16,631 bases of DNA from NCBI GenBank assembly GCA_003151895.1, contig PLYX01000044.1:1-16631 (forward strand), given 5' to 3'. The notes below the pieces were generated by a model that saw only the letters and a program-made list of their open reading frames with translations, was not told the DNA's origin and searched no databases. The translations under genes and the position numbers were made by a program. Shown here in pieces: positions 13,167 through 16,631 of the stretch. Source of the DNA: Solirubrobacterales bacterium (lineage in GTDB: Bacteria > Actinomycetota > Thermoleophilia > Solirubrobacterales > Solirubrobacteraceae). Position 1 is the stretch's first letter, and the number at the start of each line of letters is the position of its first letter.

Positions 13167-13532
13167 GAGCAGTCATCGATCATGTGCGCCCGAGTCACTG
13201 AAGAGCTTCAGTGTGGTCTTCGAACAGCTCGGATTCACCTTCGAAGGTCTCGAGTCGGACCTGTCGGTCACGATCATCCAGGCAGGCTGCGCGAGATCGT
13301 CGGCTGCAGCGCTGCGAAGGTCTGCTGGTCCCATCTCCCCGTAGTCTCTCTCATCGTGGAGTCGCGCGGGTGACGCAAGTTACCGGCTACGCCTCGACGT
13401 TCTCATCCATGTGACTTTGTCAGCCGGGACGCCAGTAGCTGTTGTTGTCCTTGAAGCCTTTAAGGCAGTTTCGCCCTTTCGCGCAAAAGTGCGACCTCGC
13501 TCTCAGGCACCAGAAAACACGTCGCGTCGTCC
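13167..13532. other. Intergenic stretch with several short inverted repeats
   Basis: No gene is supported in these 366 bases. They hold the CACTGAAG-AG-CTTCAGTG palindrome (13196-13213) described separately, an inverted repeat CTTCGAA/TTCGAAG with a 15-base spacer (13218-13246), GCCTT-T-AAGGC (13456-13466) and a hairpin TCGCGC-AAAA-GTGCGA with one G-T pair (13479-13494). The last lies 39 bases beyond the 3' end of the FG-GAP gene and may be its terminator. Short plus-strand frames here have no protein-like composition. Confidence 0.4.
13196..13213 (+). terminator. Near-perfect 18-bp palindrome after the AhpD-like gene
   Basis: CACTGAAG and CTTCAGTG flank a 2-base centre, 29 bases after the stop at 13166. 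As RNA it would form a 6-bp stem with a 6-base loop. It could be a terminator or a protein-binding palindrome. Confidence 0.35.
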
Positions 13533-16082
13533 CTACCGCTTGTGCACGAGCTTGATCGTTACGGTGCGGGAGCTGCTCGATGTCTTCCCGCCAGCTTCCT
13601 TGACGGCGATCGTGAGCTTGCCGCGAAATTTCTTCTTGTTCTTGAGCAGCTTGCGACCAGCAGCGGTGAGCTTGATCGAGATCTTTCCCGCATGGCCGGC
13701 AGGGATCGAGAAGCTGGCCTTCCCGTAGACGATCGCCTTCTTCTTGGGTTTCTTCTTGGCCTTGGCGCGCGCGCTCGAGGCTGTGGCGCCGGCGATTTCT
13801 TCGAAGGTTGCCGAACCGATGCATGCTTCTTTGGCGTGACGGCAGGTGATGGCGTATGTGCACACATTGCCTATACAGGCAATGGGTTCGCCGGGAGCCA
13901 CGTTGAGCGGAAAGCCGATGAATGTTTCCTGCGTGTTGGGCGGCGCGGTCGAGGTGTAGGTCAGTTTGGTGTTTTCCGCCGGTTTGGCAAACGTGATTTC
14001 TTTGGTCGGTTCTTTTGCAGGTTCTTTGGTTTCTTCTTCTTTTGTTTCTTCTTTTTTGGTTTCTTCTTTCGAGCCTTCGCCAGGGCCGAAGACGTAGGCC
14101 GCCCCCTGATCGGCGTGGCCGTGGACCGTCGCGTAGGGCGCGCCCTCCGCGATGCTCGAGCCCGACACCCCGACGGACCTGCCCTGCTGGATGCTGCCGC
14201 TCGACGCGGAGATCTTGGCGGTCTGCGACGAGGTGCTGACCCATCCGCCGACCGGTTCGGAGTAAACGTAGACCGCACCCTGCTCGGAGGTTTTTTCAAA
14301 GGGGGCAAACTCCGAGCCAACAACGATCGTCGGACCCGAGATGCCTACCGACCCCCCGAAGTGCTCGCCGCTCACCGGGTCCGAGGGCGTCAGCCGGGCG
14401 GCGGGCGTTTCGGTGTTTTCCCAGCCTGCTTTTGGCTCTGCGAACACGTAGGCCGAGCTCGGCGCGCTGCCCGGGTCGAAGTTGTTGGCCGCGCCCGCGA
14501 CCAGCGTGTGGCCTTCAAGGGAGAGGGATGTGCCGAGCGATTCGTCCGCGGGGCCGCCGGATGTGAGCAGGGCAGTGGGAGAGGAGGCGTTTTGCCAGCC
14601 GCCGCTTCCCGGTTCGGTGTACTCGTAAAGAGCGCCCGCGCCTTCTTTGCCTTTGACGGTCGTGTAAGGAGCGCCACCCACGATCGTCGACCCCTGCACC
14701 GCGACCGACGCCCCGAGCGCAATCGAGCTGGGACCGGTGAGCTTCGCGGACTGCAGCTCTGATTTCCAGCCGCCGGCAGGTTCTGAGAAGACGTAGAGCG
14801 CGCCCGGCCCGCCGTCGCCCTGACCGTTGTTGTTGGGCTCGCCCGCGACGACGGTCTTGCCGTCGGTGGCCAGCGACGTGCCGAGGTAGTCGGGGTCGGA
14901 GGCGTCGGATGCACTGAGCTGCGCGTTCTCGGTCGAGTTGACCCACCCGCCCGCCGGCTCGACGAAGAGGTAGATCTTGCCCGCAAACAGCTTGCCGCCC
15001 GCGGGCGCCCGCGGCGCGCTCGCGACGATCGTGTTGCCCGAGATCGCCACAGCCGAGCCGAGGGTGTAGCCGTAGACGTTGTATTCCAGGTTTTCATCAC
15101 CGTCGGAGGCGATCAGCTCTGCTGTCTGGGTGGCGTCAGCCCAGCCCCCGGCGGGCTTGGTGAAGACGTAGACGGCACCCTGAGGCACTGTCTGCTTGCC
15201 CACGACCGCGCCCGATTCTCCGACGACGACGGTCGAGCCATCGATCGCCACCGAGGAGCCCATGCCACCTTCGGCGGTGCTGTTGGAGGAGCTCAGCTGC
15301 GCCTCTTGGACGATCGGATCGATGCTCAGCGGGTAGCGCGCGCCGGCGGTACGTACGCCGATCTGCAGCGACCGGCCATGCAGCTTAAGGGTCACCGGCA
15401 ACGAGCGACCCGTGCTGTCGGACGCGCTGAGTTGGCCGTAGCGCATGGCCACCGTCCCGTCGGGCGCGATCAGCGAGACACCCCGGCCATCGGCCTGCAT
15501 GCGAGCCCGCAGTGAACCGCCGAGATCGAGGGCCAGCGTGAGCGTGTCAGCGTGTGCGCCGACGGGTCGAGCCACACGGAAGCCCTGCTCGAGTCCCATC
15601 GGGCCGTTGGCGTACCACTCGGTGACGGACCCGCGCACATAGGAGACCCGGTTGGCGCGCGCCGACGGCTGGACCGCCGTGCTCGGGATGCTAGAGATGC
15701 CGCGCAGCCTGAGGTCAAGAGCACCCGCTGGAGCGCTCACGGCGACGCCCGTGGCGCTGAAGCGCGCGGACAGCCGCTGCCGGGCGTTCTCCATGACCAC
15801 CGCGGAGCCGGCGCTCCTGGCCCAGTACGCACGGTCGTCGGCGCCAAGCGCGCGCGAGATGGCCAGCTGCGCAAGCGCAGGCACTTCAAGCCACGAGCCC
15901 GAGGTGGAGGAGACGCGCGGTGGCGCGGTCCTACTCGCGGGCGCGATCATGCGAGAACTCAAAGCAAAGATGCCCGCAGCGGCCATCGCGAGGAGCGCCA
16001 CCAGCCACGCTGCTGCTCTCGGCGTCAGCACCGGGCGAGCGGATGTCAGGGGCCGAGCTATCGTGCGCGCGTCCGTGCTCAT
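13533..16082 (-). CDS. FG-GAP repeat beta-propeller surface protein
   Basis: An 849-residue protein. A hydrophobic segment near the N-terminus (about 26-46, AAWLVALLAMAAAGIFAL) acts as a signal or membrane anchor after SARPVLTPR. After about 200 residues of mixed sequence come seven FG-GAP-like blades. Each has the pattern LGxSVAxxGxTIVxGxP, then GAVYVFxEPAGGW, and an x-Ala-x-Leu-x-(Ser/Thr) strand. Seven blades match a closed integrin-alpha-type propeller. A Lys/Glu-rich linker with KEETKKEETKEEETKEPAKE follows, then a domain with four cysteines (ACIGNVCTYAITCRHAKEAC) and a C-terminal beta module (AGRKLLKNKKKFRGKLTIAV). ATG 16082 is preceded by AGGGAGAG about 11 bases away. The role is probably adhesion or cell-wall surface structure; the ligand is unknown. 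It is a stand-alone gene with a long, non-functional antisense open frame. Confidence 0.88.
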   Translation of the reverse strand: MSTDARTIARPLTSARPVLTPRAAAWLVALLAMAAAGIFALSSRMIAPASRTAPPRVSSTSGSWLEVPALAQLAISRALGADDRAYWARSAGSAVVMENARQRLSARFSATGVAVSAPAGALDLRLRGISSIPSTAVQPSARANRVSYVRGSVTEWYANGPMGLEQGFRVARPVGAHADTLTLALDLGGSLRARMQADGRGVSLIAPDGTVAMRYGQLSASDSTGRSLPVTLKLHGRSLQIGVRTAGARYPLSIDPIVQEAQLSSSNSTAEGGMGSSVAIDGSTVVVGESGAVVGKQTVPQGAVYVFTKPAGGWADATQTAELIASDGDENLEYNVYGYTLGSAVAISGNTIVASAPRAPAGGKLFAGKIYLFVEPAGGWVNSTENAQLSASDASDPDYLGTSLATDGKTVVAGEPNNNGQGDGGPGALYVFSEPAGGWKSELQSAKLTGPSSIALGASVAVQGSTIVGGAPYTTVKGKEGAGALYEYTEPGSGGWQNASSPTALLTSGGPADESLGTSLSLEGHTLVAGAANNFDPGSAPSSAYVFAEPKAGWENTETPAARLTPSDPVSGEHFGGSVGISGPTIVVGSEFAPFEKTSEQGAVYVYSEPVGGWVSTSSQTAKISASSGSIQQGRSVGVSGSSIAEGAPYATVHGHADQGAAYVFGPGEGSKEETKKEETKEEETKEPAKEPTKEITFAKPAENTKLTYTSTAPPNTQETFIGFPLNVAPGEPIACIGNVCTYAITCRHAKEACIGSATFEEIAGATASSARAKAKKKPKKKAIVYGKASFSIPAGHAGKISIKLTAAGRKLLKNKKKFRGKLTIAVKEAGGKTSSSSRTVTIKLVHKR

Positions 16083-16213
16083 CGCTGATTGATCTCTCCC
16101 TGCGTGCGTAGTGCACGCCAAGCCAGTGTGACGGCGCAGCATATCGCACGACGGGAGCCGCTAGACCGAAGACTGGGCCGGCGCGGGCTGCACCGAGAAC
16201 GATCTAGCCCTAC
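16083..16213. other. Intergenic region between two minus-strand genes
   Basis: These 131 bases must hold the promoter of the FG-GAP gene and the 3' flank of the XRE gene. Apart from the AGGGAGAG ribosome-binding sequence at about 16094-16101 (minus strand), no strong promoter or hairpin is evident. Confidence 0.3.
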
Positions 16214-16486
16214 TCACCGTCGCTGGCCCGTGCTAACGGTCACGCCCGGTCTGTCATCGTCGTTAGGTGCACCGTCGATGAACTGTCCCGGTGTCAGGTC
16301 GAATGCCTTGGCGAGCTTAAAGATCGTGCTGACCTGGATGTCGCGTTGCCCGTTCTCGATACGCGATATCTCGGTCGGATGTACGCCGCTGCGGTCGCTG
16401 ACCTGCTCTTGGGTCAATCCGTAATGTTTGCGGGCTTCGATGAGGTTCCGGGCGAGCTGGGCGACGGCGTCCGCGCCGGGGATCAT
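16214..16486 (-). CDS. Small XRE-family regulator
   Basis: A 90-residue protein that is almost entirely one XRE helix-turn-helix (about 6-68): ARNLIEARKHYGLTQEQVSD, then RSGVHPTEISRIENGQRDIQ with the recognition helix at PTEISRIENG, and STIFKLAKAFDLTPGQFIDG. A short polar tail follows. Such stand-alone XRE proteins serve as phage-type or toxin-antitoxin repressors. ATG 16486 gives the natural XRE N-terminus. Divergent to it, 66 bp away, is a gene that leaves the window, and a TTGTGAG/CTCACAA inverted repeat lies between them. That gene is the obvious candidate target. Confidence 0.85.
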   Translation of the reverse strand: MIPGADAVAQLARNLIEARKHYGLTQEQVSDRSGVHPTEISRIENGQRDIQVSTIFKLAKAFDLTPGQFIDGAPNDDDRPGVTVSTGQRR

Positions 16487-16487
16487 T

Positions 16488-16525
16488 TTGTGAGATGACC
16501 CAACTTCCCATAGGGCCGCTCACAA
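16488..16525. promoter_or_regulatory. Inverted repeat between the divergent XRE gene and the terminal gene
   Basis: TTGTGAG (16488-16494) and CTCACAA (16519-16525) are perfect inverted repeats with a 24-base spacer, centre to centre about three helical turns. One arm touches the start codon of the XRE gene and the other lies just upstream of a -10-like GATAGT (16526-16531) for the plus-strand gene. The layout fits cooperative binding by the XRE repressor at both promoters. Confidence 0.4.
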
Positions 16526-16552
16526 GATAGTCTCCTGTGGACCCGGAGAACG

Positions 16553-16631
16553 ATGCCCAGAAAGCCCTCCAGAAACCCCAAAGCCTCGAAGGTTGACGAG
16601 GAGCTTGCTTGGTCGGTTCCCAGCCTGCGGG
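16553..16631 (+). CDS. N-terminal start of an unidentified protein (runs off the window)
   Basis: ATG 16553 has GGAG five bases upstream (16545-16548) and begins a basic, lysine- and proline-rich sequence, MPRKPSRNPKASKVDEELAW, followed by SVPSLR. Only 26 codons are visible, so no family can be named. It is divergent from the small XRE regulator and shares its intergenic region. The basic, unstructured N-terminus would fit a nucleic-acid-binding or toxin-type protein, but this is speculation. Confidence 0.45.
   Translation, partial: MPRKPSRNPKASKVDEELAWSVPSLR

Noticed and set aside
13542..14762. A 406-codon plus-strand frame opposite the FG-GAP gene.
   Set aside because: Its composition (Arg, Gly, Phe runs opposite the Lys/Glu stalk) is an antisense artefact; the minus strand has seven recognisable FG-GAP blades.
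1..16631. CRISPR arrays, tRNA genes, rRNA genes, insertion sequences and integrases.
   Set aside because: No regularly spaced repeats, no tRNA-like cloverleaf with a CCA end, and no transposase or integrase motifs were found on reading both strands; a covariance-model search was not possible here.

Overview
This is a high-GC window. Several genes appear to start at or next to their promoter (leaderless style), and the proteins include families I associate with Thermoleophilia/Solirubrobacterales-type Actinomycetota: Kelch and FG-GAP surface proteins, and ECF sigma factors paired with very large single-pass membrane proteins. That taxonomic placement is an inference from protein style, not from a marker gene. 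There are no rRNA genes, recognisable tRNAs, CRISPR arrays or intact transposases.

Layout. (1) 1-566: the 3' end of an unrecognised gene, then a GNAT acetyltransferase on the minus strand. (2) 683-3780: an ECF-like sigma factor whose stop overlaps the GTG start of an 852-residue membrane protein with four repeated ectodomain modules, probably a sigma/anti-sigma-type pair. (3) 3824-5806: a terminator-like hairpin, a decayed minus-strand gene, and a YtrA-type GntR regulator with a near-perfect palindrome over its own promoter. The regulator is coupled to a 356-residue membrane protein, of which the decayed gene appears to be a broken paralogue. (4) 5908-8097: a MocR/PdxR-type regulator divergent from a PPOX-family flavoprotein, with three TTGGCCC boxes between them. 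(5) 8269-9458: an XRE-cupin regulator divergent from a 2-hydroxychromene-2-carboxylate isomerase-like protein, sharing a 32-bp promoter with an inverted repeat. (6) 9567-12400: a mosaic of broken genes: a methyltransferase N-terminus, a pyrE N-terminus, a small HTH + 74-residue gene pair, a Kelch gene without its 5' end, a 99% identical second copy of the 3' part of the PPOX gene, and an unidentified minus-strand fragment. (7) 12399-13166: a small excisionase-type HTH protein and an AhpD/CMD-family protein whose start looks damaged. (8) 13533-16082: a large FG-GAP beta-propeller surface protein. (9) 16214-16631: a small XRE regulator divergent from a gene that runs off the window.

Two themes stand out. 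Regulators sit beside the genes they probably control, with visible inverted or direct repeats in four short intergenic spacers. There are also many gene fragments joined back to back, including a methyltransferase remnant that now encodes, in antisense, the last ~25 residues of the MocR protein. This points to repeated illegitimate recombination, or possibly partly to assembly chimerism around the 418-bp repeat. The most plausible candidates for little-described systems are the sigma factor/four-repeat ectodomain pair and the YtrA-type regulator/membrane-protein pair with its broken divergent paralogue.
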